The position numbers and the translations under genes were made by a program. The notes under the pieces are model-generated. The model was not told the origin of the DNA. It was given only the letters and a program-made list of their open reading frames with translations, and made no database searches. Shown in pieces: positions 43,682-55,936 of a DNA stretch of 64,000 nucleotides; position 1 is the first letter of the stretch, and each line of letters opens with the position of its first letter. This stretch comes from Dicyema japonicum (lineage: Eukaryota > Dicyemida > Rhombozoa > Dicyemidae): NCBI GenBank assembly GCA_011109175.1, contig RDEW01000053.1, forward strand, positions 62,001 to 126,000, read 5' to 3'.

Positions 43682-45306
43682 AGGTAAAAGTATCAATTCA
43701 CCTTTTTGTCATATAAACACTTGATTTATAGGGTTTATCGACCGAAATAATACACATGTCAATCAAAATGAGATATAAATCGCTCGAATGACATGAAAAT
43801 GATGGTGTTTGACTGATCTCAAACATGTGAAACGAGTTGAGTTTACAGGAAGTTTGAATAAAGAATTTAATTGAATTATTTTCAGAAATTACAATATCAT
43901 GATAATTTAATTTTTAAATTATCGCCCACAAAAAAGAAAAACTGTTCTTTTATTTAAAGCGAGAAAATCCACTAAATGTAATTTAAAAGGAGCGGCAAAA
44001 ATAATTGTAAATTTAGAACATTCCAGAATCATTTTCCCTTAATGCCCGATTCTTAGTTAACTTGCGCAGTAACTGATGTAGTCCCGATGTACCATGACAA
44101 AGCTCTATTACATGCCTCGCCATCCCGAGTTGAGTAAATATCTCTCCCCTTCTTGTACGCATAGATGAAACAACGCTCCTAATAGCTATGAACACCAACT
44201 TTCGGAATTACCTTTCGGCATTACTCCGAGATTGAATCCCGTAATTACTCGAGAAATGGGAACGACATAATATCAAATTGACTACAAAGGGTAAATCCCA
44301 CTAAGCACATTGACTGAAAACAGTAATTCATACAAACTCAACACAACTAAATTACGGCATCAATCCCATCAAATAGTTCTCATATTGATTGGAATAGCAC
44401 TCACTAATACTATGGTTTGCCTCCATTGATGCTCCCGAGCCGAAACCAACCTGCGTACCTTCAGAGATAGCAAACGACTTGTCTAGGCTTAAATGGCTAC
44501 AAAGAGTACTTCGCTAGACGATAACCGGACAGAAACAGCTTCACGACTGAGGCGTGCTTACGATTGCATGCCTTAATCTTATTGACGAGTCCTCTCTTAG
44601 GCCTGTAGGCTGAAATATGATATTTTTGTGACATATTTTGTCCAGTTTCTCCAGGGCAGGCTTGAAGATATCTTCCAAGCGAGAATTACTGGACTCGTTG
44701 AAGTTGGATGAGACATACAGGTCATCCAGCAGCTGAATTTTGAAGTAAGGGTCTAAATAAGAGTTATTAATACTGGAATAATTGCCGAGAATTTCTATGA
44801 TTGATTTAAGGTAAATTATATGGTCCACTATTAAAGAAATAGATCCATTCTAAGAATAATGTGATATGGGTACATTATTGATGCATAGTTGAGACTGAAG
44901 TTTGACGTCTTTTATGCAAAATTGTGTACCAATAGTCTTAAAGAGTATGAAGAAATAAGACATGTCCATAACACTCTCATTGGCTAAGTCTAATATTAAT
45001 AATATCAAAACTGTCCATCTCGATTGGTAAAAAATTGGCGCTTTAGTTTTAAAATTTTATTTTTATTTGTTCGTTTTAAAAAATGAAGTTAATTTTAATA
45101 TGAATTATTTAATAGAAATTTAACAGAAATTCAAATTTTTGAGTGTATTTAATTTAAATTATATAATTAATTAATATTTATTAATTACAACCAAAGGGAA
45201 CTCACTTCTCATCTAGTCGAGGATCAGAAAAGAAAGAAGTACCGAAGCATTACTGAGGATCACTGGTTTGCCCCAATTGGCAGTTGAGAAGTTAGGAATC
45301 CTTGAT
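43682..45306. other. About 1.6 kb without a recognised gene
   Basis: Minus-strand ORFs 44013-44198 and 44541-44828 (IFKPALEKLDKICHKN) lack clear motifs. 45050-45190 is strongly AT-rich. Confidence 0.35.
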
Positions 45307-45594
45307 TCACAAGCTGGTGTCTTGTCTGTCTAATCGGTTCAATGATCCACCAAGGATCCACGTGAGACTGGATAGCTGCGAGAGCGTATCTAGATATCCA
45401 TCATCAGAGGAAACAACATCAAGTGCTTTTGATAAATCCACAAAGTAGCACATTAATATTTGTTTAAAAACCACTTGGGATAAAAAATCATTTAATTTAC
45501 CAAGTAAATCAAATTTTAGAGATTTAAGTAGTGATAATTTTAGTTGAAGAGACATATTTACATGATTTTGAAGCAAGATTAAACAGGGGTGCAA
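45307..45594 (-). mobile_element. LINE RT fragment
   Basis: The minus-strand frame contains MCYFVDLSKALDVVSSDD, the RT segment with the first catalytic aspartate (form FVDLSKAFD-x-V), preceded by an LKSLKFDLLGKL helix. The YADD box is absent. Confidence 0.6.
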
Positions 45595-46800
45595 TTTTAT
45601 AAAAGTATTTATAGAAAGTCAAGGAAAGCGTTTCAACTGGGAGGGGAACAAGCAAAACAACCTCGGTACCATATCTCTGGACCCTTCAGGTTATAACCAT
45701 TAATTAACCACTAACCCAAATTTTGAGTTTTTTTGAAGTTTTTTGGAAACACAGCTAGACCGGCTGGAACTAGCGTAGTTCAGAGTAGTTCCACTGAACT
45801 GTTAGAATAAGGGTATTTTCTTCGAGTTTAAATTTGACTCCAGAAAAAGCATGGAGAGCGTTACGTTTTCGTCTGGCCTAGGGGATGACCGGTCCACGTG
45901 GAAAGAAGGGGAATAATCATAAATGATCCCAAGTATTTTCCAGTTTTTGTCACACGGAGAACTTTTCATAATATCTTTACTTCTGGTTGAACATTAAAAA
46001 AAGCGACGATGATTTTGACCGCGCCTGGATGTCTAAAATATTTTCTGACCTCCGCCTTGACCACGTGGCTATTCCCTCTCAGGATGGCGAGCAAGATTCG
46101 CTCAAATAACCAGCAACGCTCACGGAGATCTCCTGATCGTGTAAAAATCCGATTCCCGAGACCAGGAGTCGGCAATTTTCTAAGCCAAAAAGCCAATTTT
46201 TGGGTTTTTTACAATTAAAAAATTGAAGAGCCGCTTAATAAAATAACTAATAAATGAGATAATTGACCCTGCATTGCAGAAGATATTTTAGCCCATCAAC
46301 TTGTTGCATCGTCACATTGCGAAAATAAGCTCATGGACTTATTTTTCGGAAAACCCCGGTAGTAGTCCTGGCAGACTGCTTCCAATAATTAAATGTTGAA
46401 CTTTCGATTTTAATATTTTTTGAGTTTTTCCACTGCTAGTTTTCGTGCACCGCCAATTGGATATTTTCTTGAAAATAACTATGCTTTGAATTAAAATGTC
46501 TCTCCAGATTTTACTTTTTGTTGAATGATTCGTGGCAAAGGAGACATTTCTGATGGTGATCTGAGCTTGATTTGGAGATGTAGGTAATCATTTGCGATAG
46601 AAAGAGCAACATGATACACAAAGAACCACAGTTGCAACCTCTGCCCTATACGACTCCAGAATTTCAGCGTCGCAAGCGCAAGGAAACCACAAGTCTCAAA
46701 TGTAACAAACAAAAATCTTTGGGTAGGACTGCATACTTTGCTCATTTCAACCTTTCGACCTTCTCAGCAGCAGAACAGGCTCCAGAAACACACGAGTAGG
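45595..46800 (-). mobile_element. Two RLE-element C-terminal fragments
   Basis: The minus frame at 45966-46196 reads SGDLRERCWLFERILLAILRGNSHVV, matching the ETEWLFQRISLAVVRGNSHSI end of the PHD/RLE element. The minus frame at 46491-46745 reads FETCGFLALATLKFWSRIGQ, matching its ETSGVFGPKTVSFLRALG segment. They come from diverged relatives, not from the A/B copies. DNA similarity to 41820-42040 and 45640-45700 suggests several rounds of nested insertion. Confidence 0.65.
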
Positions 46801-47242
46801 TTGCAAGGGGCAAACGTGTCAGTGCAGGTGATGTCCCAGACAAGAGGTTTCCCAGCTTCAAAGGAGAACATGGTCATCACATCTGGTCGTTTCCCGTAAC
46901 GCCTGCAACAACCGACTTGTTCGAGTATATAAAAGTGTCGGGATAACGTCCAAAGCTCTCCTAAAGCCTTCTTTCAAGGACATGTGCTTAAGCTGCGCTA
47001 TCCTGTGGGAGAGAGTTTGTTGGCCAAAACAGTAGATCTGGTCTCCGAAGCGACACGGATGAAGCACACAGACTTTTAATCCGAGTCGTAATGAGATCTC
47101 AATACAGACTCATTCATCATCCAGAAAGGTACCAAAAAACTCCATTAGGAATGACGTTGAGCCAGGCACCGTCCCGAAGACGCCCCCGACAACAAACAGA
47201 CACGATATTGGTTAGATGATACTAGCAGATCTTAAAAAGACT
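46801..47242. other. Spacer
   Basis: The minus-strand ORF at 46858-47067 (YCFGQQTLSHRIAQLKHMSL) may be more RLE-element sequence, but the match is not clear. Confidence 0.3.
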
Positions 47243-47565
47243 ACTAGCTGAAGAACATGGTAGGTAGGGGGAACTGATGAGTATAGCTCCAGACTAGTAG
47301 CATTCAGCATCGTCCAGACCCAGCTGAAGAACTGGTAGGTAGGGGGAACTGATGGGTATAGCTCCAGACTAGTAGCATTCAGCATCGTCCAGACCCAGCT
47401 GAAGAGCTGGTAGGTAAGGGGAACTGATGGGTATAGCTCCAGACTAGTAGCATTCAGCATCGTCCACCCAGCTGAAGAGCTGGTAGGTAAGGGGAACTGA
47501 TGGGTATAGCTCCAGACTAGTAGCATTCAGCATCGTCCAGACCCAGCTGAAGAACATGGTAGGTA
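47243..47565. repeat. Minisatellite, about 4.3 copies of a 73-75 bp unit
   Basis: The unit runs from CGTCCAGACCCAGCTGAAGA through TGGTAGGTA, GGGGAACTGATGGGTATAGC and TCCAGACTAGTAGCATTCAG. Unit starts at 47311, 47386, 47461 and 47534 give periods of 75, 75 and 73. The outer copies differ most (GAACATGGTAGG at both ends, GAACTGG/GAGCTGG inside). Because 75 is a multiple of three, the minus strand stays open as a 25-residue repeat, but nothing else suggests that it is translated. Confidence 0.92.
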
Positions 47566-47849
47566 GGGGAACCTCACGAGTATTACCGGAGTCCTGTTCG
47601 GTAGAGAATTCCTCTTGACATTGGTATTACAGGCTATTAGCGACGGGATATATTCTGTGACGAACTAAAATAACTATAGTCAATCTCACACGAACTACAA
47701 ATATGTTAAAACACAGATAAATCTCATGTCAACTAGCGTGTATCCCATTTTGTTCGATTAGCGTATGTCTTATTTGATTCAATGTATATCCCATTACGAT
47801 CGAAGTTTTCCCCATCAGGTCTTTGTAAGTATAATTTTATTATTAAATA

Positions 47850-47915
47850 TCCAATTTCTATCAAATGATCTTACTATATAAAATCATTTCTATCAAATGA
47901 TCTTACTATAATTTT
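47850..47915. repeat. Short tandem duplication before copy B
   Basis: ATTTCTATCAAATGATCTTA is repeated twice in tandem (about 47858 and 47887), just upstream of the 5' end of retrotransposon copy B. Confidence 0.8.
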
Positions 47916-47929
47916 TTTACAAATCGTGT

Positions 47930-50870
47930 GTGTGGTGTGTGGTGTAATTGAGAAAAGAAGAAGTAACCAGAAGCGATATGCACAAGATCGACAAAAGAGA
48001 AGAGCTTTGTGAATTTTGCAATAAAATTAACAAAAGAAAGCGGCTGATATGTTGTGTCGTTTGTTCGTCGTTTTTTCACATGTCATGTGTTGGAATGACC
48101 AAAAAAGCCCTTACCACCATTACCAACTGGTGTTGCCAGGCATGCCTCCTTCCTGGGACGAAAGCACCATCGACTCCACCTAATTCACCTGAACGAATAC
48201 CAATAGATTACCAGAAAACCCTTGAATCAATTGCAAACCTGGCATCTACACGAAGGATCATGATCAAAATTCCAAAAGCAGCCCGTGTTCCTGCCGCCGA
48301 CTGTTTACACGATTGTATTGAAAGGGCAATTTCTTCGACTGACCCAGTTGATTGGACACGATTATTCTACTTTGCACCATACACGCTATGTATGCCCTGT
48401 CAGAAGAGGAAAGATCAGGAATCGCTCACGTCTATTGTAAAGGAAAATATTTGCTTGTTTTCTTCTGGAAATTTGTTCAGTGACTCCCGAGAATATACCT
48501 TCAAGCCCTCAAACCACGAGAACCATGCCTCAGAAACACAAAGATTGAGAAGAGCGATACATCGCAAACTATCTGAAGGTGGAGTCCGGGCCGCCGTGAG
48601 GACTCTAGAAGAGCATAACCGTCTAATTGAGCCAACTGAACACTCCTACGATGCACTGGTTGAACGACATCCTGGTCCGCCAGTGGACGAGCAGATCCCT
48701 ACTTGCTCTGGAGAATTACCTAGTCTGATTATTTCTGAGGGGGACGTGAAAGATGCGATCCTCTCATTCGCCCGAGCAGCAGTGGCGGACTCGACGGACT
48801 CCGTCCAGGACACCTAAAAGACTTAATTGATCAGAATACGGGGAACTCTGGTGTTCGGCTATTATCGGCTATAACGAGGTTAATCAACAGAATGCTTTCC
48901 GGAAGATTACCAGAAGCAATCCGTCATATTATGTTTTCCGCCAAGTTAATTGCCTTTGATAAATGTGGAGGAGGAATTCGTCCTATTGCTGTTGGGTTTG
49001 TTTTTCGTCGACTGGCTTCTAAACTTGCTAGCAGAGCAATCCTTCCGATGCTTGTCAAACAACTGCGACCAACCCAAGTAGGGGTCGGTACTCCTGGTGG
49101 ATGTGAGGCGGCGGTTCATGCCGTTCGGATGTTTACTGGAAACAGAACGAACATGCCTTGTGTGGTCCTCAAGATTGACATAAAAAACGCCTTTAATACC
49201 ATACGGCGCGATGTAATTTTGGAAGATTGTCTTACCCATTACCCGTCTATATATAATTATGTTCATTGTTCGTATGGAAAACCGTCCAGTCTTGTACATG
49301 GGAAATACTTCATTCCCTCGTCGTGTGGGGTTCAACAAGGAGACCCACTAGGACCGGCATTGTTCTGCCTCGGTGTCGACCGTGTCATGAGATGCCTTAC
49401 TACTCCGCTGAACGTGTGGTATTTGGATGATTGCACCCTGGGAGGTCATCCTAACAATGTATATGACTGTCTACAGAGATTACAAATTGGATACGCTTGG
49501 TTTAAAGCTAAACGCAGCCAAATGCGAAATTGTTAATTATGGATTCTCCCGATATGAATGGAATCGGATCCTATTAATGTTTCGGGGGATTATTCCTAAA
49601 ATATCGGAAATCAGCCGGATCATTTGGAAATACTTGGATGCCCTCTGGCTGAAACTGGAATTAACGACACTCTGTTGGCTAAAGAACAGCAACTAAGAAA
49701 AACTTTTTTACGCCTTGGGATGCTGGATGCACATACCTCTCTTTTTCTCATGAAAAACGCTTTATCCACGCAGAAATTAAATTACGTCCTTCGAGGGCTC
49801 CATGTTACCTGAAAATGCAACAACTCGGGGCGATTGACTCCCTATTCCGGTCTACGACCGAACGTATTACTAATGTCGAATTCGACGAACAAGGATGGGA
49901 ACAAGCAACCTTGCCCGTTCGCTTTGGTGGACTCGGAATTCTCTCACCATCTGATTTGGCACACCCGGCATATCAATCCTCATTGGACTCCAATCAGAAT
50001 TTGATCATGATGATTCTCCAGCTCCCATCAGAGTCGTCAAAGATCGAAGATTTGGTACACCCTAAAGTCAAACAACTCGGGCAGAGAGACCTTTATGAGT
50101 CTGTTTGCGAGGATAAATACGAGAGGCTTTTGAAAATATCTAACCAACACCGACGAGCCTGTCTTTTAACTGCAAGATGCGAGTGGAGCGGGGCTTGGAT
50201 CAATGCCCTACCATTGGAAACGTGGGAACTCACCTAGACGATGAAACGGTCCGCACCGGAGTCTCCATCAGACTTGGATTGAAAGTTTGTCAACCCCATG
50301 AGTGCCGATGCGGCCGGAAGGTCGACTGCTATGGACATCATGCCCTTTCTTGTCGAAAAAGCGCAGGTCGATTCGCTAGACACAAGGCTATAAATGAAGT
50401 GGTGAAGCGCGCCCTCGAGTTGGCGGGATACCCATCCATTCTAGAGCCAACGGGCTTGAGTAGGGATGATGGGAAGCGACCCGATGGAATTACTGTCTTC
50501 CCCTTCTCTCGGGGCAAATGCTTAATTTGGGATGCTGCCTGTACTGACAGCTTTTCCCAGTCGAAACTTTTGAGGTCGGCAATGAAAGCGGGAGAGGCGC
50601 CCGTTTATATGAAAACTCAAATAAAGAAATACAGCAGCCTAAACCGTTTTCATATACAGCCAGTGGTCGTCGAGACGAGCGGAGTCTTTGGCCCCAAGAC
50701 GGTCTCTTTCCTTAGAGCACTTGGGTGTCTATTGACCAAAGCCTCGAGGGAGCGTCGGGAAACCGAGTGGCTTTTCCAAAGGATATCCCTGGCAGTAGTC
50801 AGAGGTAACAGCCACTCGATCATATCCGCTGGACTTTAGAACGATTTTATTGTTATAACTAATATAAATA
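47930..50870 (+). mobile_element. PHD-finger/RLE-type non-LTR retrotransposon, copy B
   Basis: Second copy of the element at 1910-4910, with only a handful of substitutions but about a dozen small indels between them. PHD finger about 48010-48150, RT about 49050-49440 with an intact GVQQGDPLGPALFC motif and YLDD box, CXC-H-C knuckle about 50300-50360, RLE endonuclease about 50470-50830 with RPDGITVFPFSRGKCLIWD (the PDG and WD residues fit a PD-(D/E)XK core). The frame still breaks near 48815, 49490 and 49810. There is no long poly-A; it ends in an AATATAAATAAAAAGC tail. A clear target-site duplication was not found. The 3' end lies about 40 bp from the TONSL stop codon on the opposite strand. 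Confidence 0.9.
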
Positions 50871-50905
50871 AAAAGCAAAATCACAAATATAAACAAATAT
50901 ATAAA

Positions 50906-53900
50906 CTAAATAATATCATCCAACATATTAAGAGTAATCAATTCCCCATTAATATCCCCAGTATATACATCCAAACACCTCAATCTATCACCCTCACTAG
51001 GAAGCAACCCAGCACAACTAAATCTCAGTGAATTTACAGGAGAGTGAGGAGGAACATTCAAACTATTAAACAACTGACTCCCCAGAGGAGACCGAATCCC
51101 ACAGTCTACTACCGTGACACTCTCGGCCTTTGGGACCACTACACAAACCAACAATGACTCCACGTGCAGATCTTTGTTATGCGACAAGTCCAGCTCCAAA
51201 AGCCGTATCTCACCCAGTTGTCTATACGTTACCAACATCCCTACTCGTATAGCTGGGAAACTCTCGTCTGTGAGGGGCAATCTCGTAGAAACAGTTCCGT
51301 AGTGATCTCGAATAAACTAAGGTCAAAGAGGCCATCAACCATAGATTTCAAACACTTGGGTAACTCTGATACCGATAAATCCAAATCTCTGATGTTCCCT
51401 AACCTCATACAGTCCGCAGTAAGCCTCAACCCATTCGAGGACAGATCTACATGTTCCAACACCGAATCTTGCCGGTCAGTCCATTGTAAACCTCTTAGTG
51501 CCTCAGCAAGTTCAAGATGATCCAATAAATTCTCCGGTAAAGAGCACGTGTTCAGGTCCAGGAACCGCAGAGACCTCACGGACCTTAGTAGAGCGGCCAA
51601 ACTGCGAGGAATAGACACAGAATTAAAGAAGAAATTGTATCCCAAGGAGAGTCGACTCAAATTTGGAAACTTAGTGCCCACAAAGCCACTCAGGGATCTC
51701 AATTCATTGGAGGAGAGGTCCAGATCAGAGACACCCTCACAGCAGGAAGGATTACATCCATCAGGGTACCGTCATCAATTAAATTTCCACTCAAATCTAA
51801 TCTCTTCAGTCCCTTCAGGAAATCTAAGAACTCCACAAATGGGTGGTAAGGCAGCAAGAAGGAAGCAATCCCATTAAATAAAGAGAACAATTTGATCTTC
51901 CATTGACTTAACGACTCCTTTACATGTTCAACGATCCACGTGCTAGTCCCTGACATGCCGACTCGTACAAATCCCCCAAATCCAGCTGAGAGAAGTCAAT
52001 CGAGCAGAAGATCTGGATATCAAAAGCAACTACCGATTCTTCAATAACAGAGTAAACAGCCCTGTTGGGAGACAAATTCAGGAACGGGAGGGATAGCGAG
52101 ACCCAGGACAGATTGAAGACGTCCACCAAGTGAAACACACAACTCATCCAAAGAAGGGGGTCTAACATAAGCCATATATATACGATTTGAATGTCAATTT
52201 GAAATTGTATTCATCATAAAATATATTTAGCACGTGGTATAAGATCTTTGGAGATCGTTCACGGTCAATATTCTTTAAAGATGAAGCAATGTGGTCAGGA
52301 AAGAGGTCTTCACAGTCAGAATCATCGACAATCCAATTTCTGTCATTATACATGTGTTCATCAATCATCGAAGGAACGTTGACCTTGATTATAGGACTGC
52401 CGTCCCCCAACACAGTTCTGGGCCTCTTAACGTCCCTCATGGTTCTCTATAATAAGCAATGTGACCATACTCGATAGGTTTCCACGTGGGATTCACCCGC
52501 TGTCCTCTTCACCCTGTTACGCCTGAGGGTTGGAGTCACTCGGTCGGGGAATACCATTCTCGCTGGAGGATCCTCAGAAGGAGTCAAAATAGCAAGAGTA
52601 CGGGAGATATCATCGGACAGAGGTATCCGGTCCTTCCCAACCACTGTCTGTAGCTCTCGTAGGCTCTGTTGCCCTGAAATGACCCACGCGAAAAACATTA
52701 TCGTCGGCAATGTTCACGTCAGCATTCAACTCGAGAAGCACTTCCACAGTCTCCGCATGTCCGCACGTGGCAGCAGCATTAAGAGGAGTTACCCCCTCAC
52801 AGTAGAGTCCCCCTTTGTCGTTGACACGCCCTCCGTTTTCAACCAGTAGTCTGACAATCTCTGAATGACCCCGATTAGCCGCCTCGTGAAGAGGAGTCCA
52901 TCCACAGTTGTCTCGCTGGTTTACTGCATCAATATCCTGCGTTACCCGCAGCAATACCTGACGAAGGATGGAAATCACCTTCTTTAAGTTACCGTCAATG
53001 CAGGCCAAGTGCAGTGGAGTCTCTCCCTTTTCGTTTTTCTGCCGTTTTTACGGTTTTAACGAACTTTTCGCTTGGCAGGACGCTTTCTGCTCACAAATTT
53101 TGAGCCTTCGCTTTCTTCAGATAACTCATCCCCCAGATCTACTTCTTCCGTGGATTCGTTATCAGAATCCTGCTGGTCCAAGAGTGAGGTCAGCAGACCC
53201 TCAGCATTTTCGGTTTCCACCTCATTTCCCCAGCGACGAGAAACCTTGACCATCTTCTCAGCTAACAGTTTCTTCAATCACAACAAGGACCATACCCGAG
53301 CACGTTGACTCTCAGCAAAACTGAATCCTTCCTTATATAACCGTAGAGCACTGTCAAACTTGGTCATAGCAGCATGGCAATCCCCCACCTCAACATGGAG
53401 TCCAGCATTCTATGACATCATGCCCACTATTACGTCATCCCCACAGTCCCAATCACACATTTCATAGTACTTTATGGCTTCTGTGAAATCACTCATATCA
53501 AAGCACGTTTTTCCCAGAGAAAAACACGCATCGTTCAGTTTTTTCTGGTCTCCTTGAAGTTTGGCCTCATTTTTCTAGGCATTATTCATAGACCTACCAT
53601 TTGGTCATAATAGTGCTTAGCGGACGATAGACAACCAATTTTAGAACACGTGTCTCCAAGATATTCAAATTTCTCTATTCTGTTAACTCCAGCGTGATTC
53701 TCATCCAAAGTCTTCAAAGAGGAAAGGATGGACCTGACTGAAGCAATCATAATTCATAATACATGACTTTAACATGGATTTTGAGTCCTTAAGGAGTTGG
53801 TCTTTCACTTTTAGGGCCATCAGACGGCTGAGAGTACTCACAGCCATCTCAAAGTTCCTTTCTTCTGCTTGGAGCTGAATTACAGGTGTATGGACTACCA

Positions 53901-54777
53901 TAGCCTTCTGTTGGTAGACTTCACAAAGAAGTTTGGAAGACAATTTTGGAGAGATTGAGATGGCCTGACTGTTCTGAACTTCAGCCACTTGTCTGTTGTT
54001 CCTCCTGGCAAACAAATTTCCCAGCAGAAGATAGCAGCGACATTCATACTCAGGTTTGTTTGCTGTCCTAGGATTTATGAAATCACGACTTTGAGAGTTT
54101 AATGGCCTCGTTCCATGTGGTTATTGCCTCATCGAAGCTCAAAAGTAACTCGTACAGTATTCCTGGGAGATCACAGCTCAGATATACCAATATTGATCTC
54201 TGCGCAGATTTTGGATGTAATCAGCTCGGAATTTATGGGATTCAACCTCAGAGGTTCCTCTACTAGTTGAAGAGCTCTTTTAAAAATGACCAGGGCTCTG
54301 TTTGTGTCTTGAAAGCGCTCAAGGAAGTCCTGGGATTCTGCTAGACACAACAAGGATCTCCCATAAGAGACACAGGACCTCACCAACTCCTCTAAATTAT
54401 CGTTTCCCAGACTATCGAATATCCGAAGAGACTGCTCGTGGTGTTCAACGGCAGCGTTAATGTTTCCTAGACTTTACTGGAGAGACTAACCCAGCTCGAG
54501 ACAACAATCTCCGAGGAACTTTGTAGTTAGACCCAAACTGAGTTGATCTTTAAGAGAGGTTCGGAGGATTAACTCTTCTTCAAATTCTTCTAGAGATTGG
54601 GAGAATTTATCTTTGCTTCAAATAAGATATAAACTTGAGTTGAAGTAGTGGAGGCCAAGAGCATGACAGCAGTCAGCACGTCTAAGGATTTCACCACTCA
54701 ATTGTGCCTTTCGTTTTTCTTTCTTGATTTCTTTCAATAAAAAACACTGTTATACGAGAAATGGTGCATTCAAACAT
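50906..54777 (-). CDS. TONSL: Tonsoku-like protein (TPR, ankyrin, LRR)
   Basis: Domain order is that of TONSL: N-terminal TPR region (54777 to about 53300), an acidic patch (DQQDSDNESTEEVDLGDELS), ankyrin repeats (ETPLHLACIDGNLKKV, CGWTPLHEAANRGHSEIVRL, CEGVTPLNAAATCGHAETV), a linker, then leucine-rich repeats (LKRLDLSGNLIDD, LRFLDLNTCSLPE, LLELDLSHNKD) and a C-terminal GIRSPLGSQLF segment. TONSL with MMS22L repairs stalled replication forks; its ankyrin domain reads histone H4 unmodified at K20. GT-AG introns of 25, 24, 24, 25, 22, 34, 23, 24, 24, 26, 31, 24, 22 and 23 nt restore the frame, at 54731-54755, 54611-54634, 54467-54490, 54163-54187, 54068-54089, 53734-53767, 53575-53597, 53410-53433, 53272-53295, 53039-53064, 52666-52696, 52447-52470, 52162-52183 and 51222-51244. 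Frame changes near 52110, 51930 and 51730 remain unexplained (base errors or missed introns). Confidence 0.93.
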
Positions 54778-55493
54778 TTTAGGATCTGTCCCACAAGAAC
54801 TTTAACCACATATTCCCGCCTAATAGTCTCGGCTTCAAAATTTTTTAATTAATAATTTCAAAATATAATGCCAACATAACTAATTTTCGATTATAAAATT
54901 AAATTTAGTATTACTCCTTTCGAATAATTCTGAAATTGAATTAATTTGCTTCTGTTTTTTACTCCCTCGACTGAAACCCCACCCGCTTTTTTTGTTTATA
55001 ATCATTAATTTAAAAGTCAACCAATTTGTTACAGTCACTCTATTCCCTGATAAAACTTGTAGAACTTCAACTGTCAAATATGCCATTTGTTACCTCCAAA
55101 TAGATTCAGTCTTCCACTTCCCTACAACTGTCATATCTATTCTCGGGTCATAAGGATTCGGTATGACGATATACACTTCCTCAAAACTACCATACCAATT
55201 CTTTATATACCAGAGTAGTGAGTCTGGCAGTACTCACTTCCATACAACCACCATATCTTTGCAGAACACCTAATTTGTTTCCACGCAAGTGACCTAGTAT
55301 TTTTAAGCCATAATCCACCAAGTCGTTTATGACCTTTAGTCATCAGCAAAGTGTAGGAACTTAAAGTTTCTTAATTCCTTAACCCTGATACACCGAGATA
55401 TAAATTAACAGTTAATTAAACGCATCCAAGATCACACAGAAGTCAAGAACTGCAAGAAAGGAAGAGCTACATAATTTATTACATGTAAAGAAT
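54778..55493. other. Intergenic
   Basis: The minus-strand ORF at 54880-55086 (68 residues) has no recognisable motif and may be chance. Probably includes the 5' region of TONSL and the 3' region of BAP18, which lie head to tail. Confidence 0.4.
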
Positions 55494-55936
55494 TCAAAAC
55501 TGCTCTAAAGTCTCTTCTATGACTTCTTCAGTGACCTCACTCTCGGGGATGTTGTTAAAAAGAGAATATTCGTCGATACCCGAATCCATTGGCTCTTCCA
55601 CTTCAGAATGAATTCTCTTAATTGGCATCAAGTCCATATTCCTACGGAACTATGAGGAAAAAGTACATGGATCTATCCTTCACTTTCATAAGAGTACTGG
55701 ACAAACTGTCCCGAAATCGCTCTAATGCCTGCTTTAGGTGTAGCATTTCCGTCTCTGTCCATTTTCGGCTGAGGGATGAGTTACTCAAAGTACCTGAAGG
55801 AATCTTCTCCTTTGAAGCACTCTAATGTTGGTATAAAGCTGGCAAATTTGGTGAAGGAATCCCCAGCATAGGCGAATATTTCTCCAATCTACAAGTATTA
55901 TCAAATACCACAGAACACCTTAGCACCAATGTCCAT
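55494..55936 (-). CDS. BAP18: BAP18-like chromatin protein with SANT segment
   Basis: Four exons on the minus strand (55936-55919, 55888-55844, 55821-55667, 55641-55494) sum to 366 nt and give 121 residues. The start MDIGAK-IGEIFAYAGDSFTKF matches the N-terminal KVGEIFSAAG-x2-FTKL block of BAP18 (C17orf49), and RKWTETEMLHLKQALERF matches its SANT start. BAP18 is a nuclear subunit of MLL and NURF chromatin complexes. Introns are 30 nt (55889-55918), 22 nt (55822-55843) and 25 nt (55642-55666). The middle one would use a GC-AG pair; without it a one-base shift would be needed. The C-terminal part is acidic (SEVTEEVIEETLEQF) and shorter than in human. Upstream of TONSL on the same strand. Confidence 0.85.

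Noticed and set aside
47212-47526. 104-codon minus-strand ORF as a repeat protein
   Set aside because: It is produced by the 75-bp minisatellite, whose period is a multiple of three.
50906-55936. TONSL and BAP18 as an operon
   Set aside because: They share a strand but are separated by about 700 bp, and there is no trans-splicing or other evidence.
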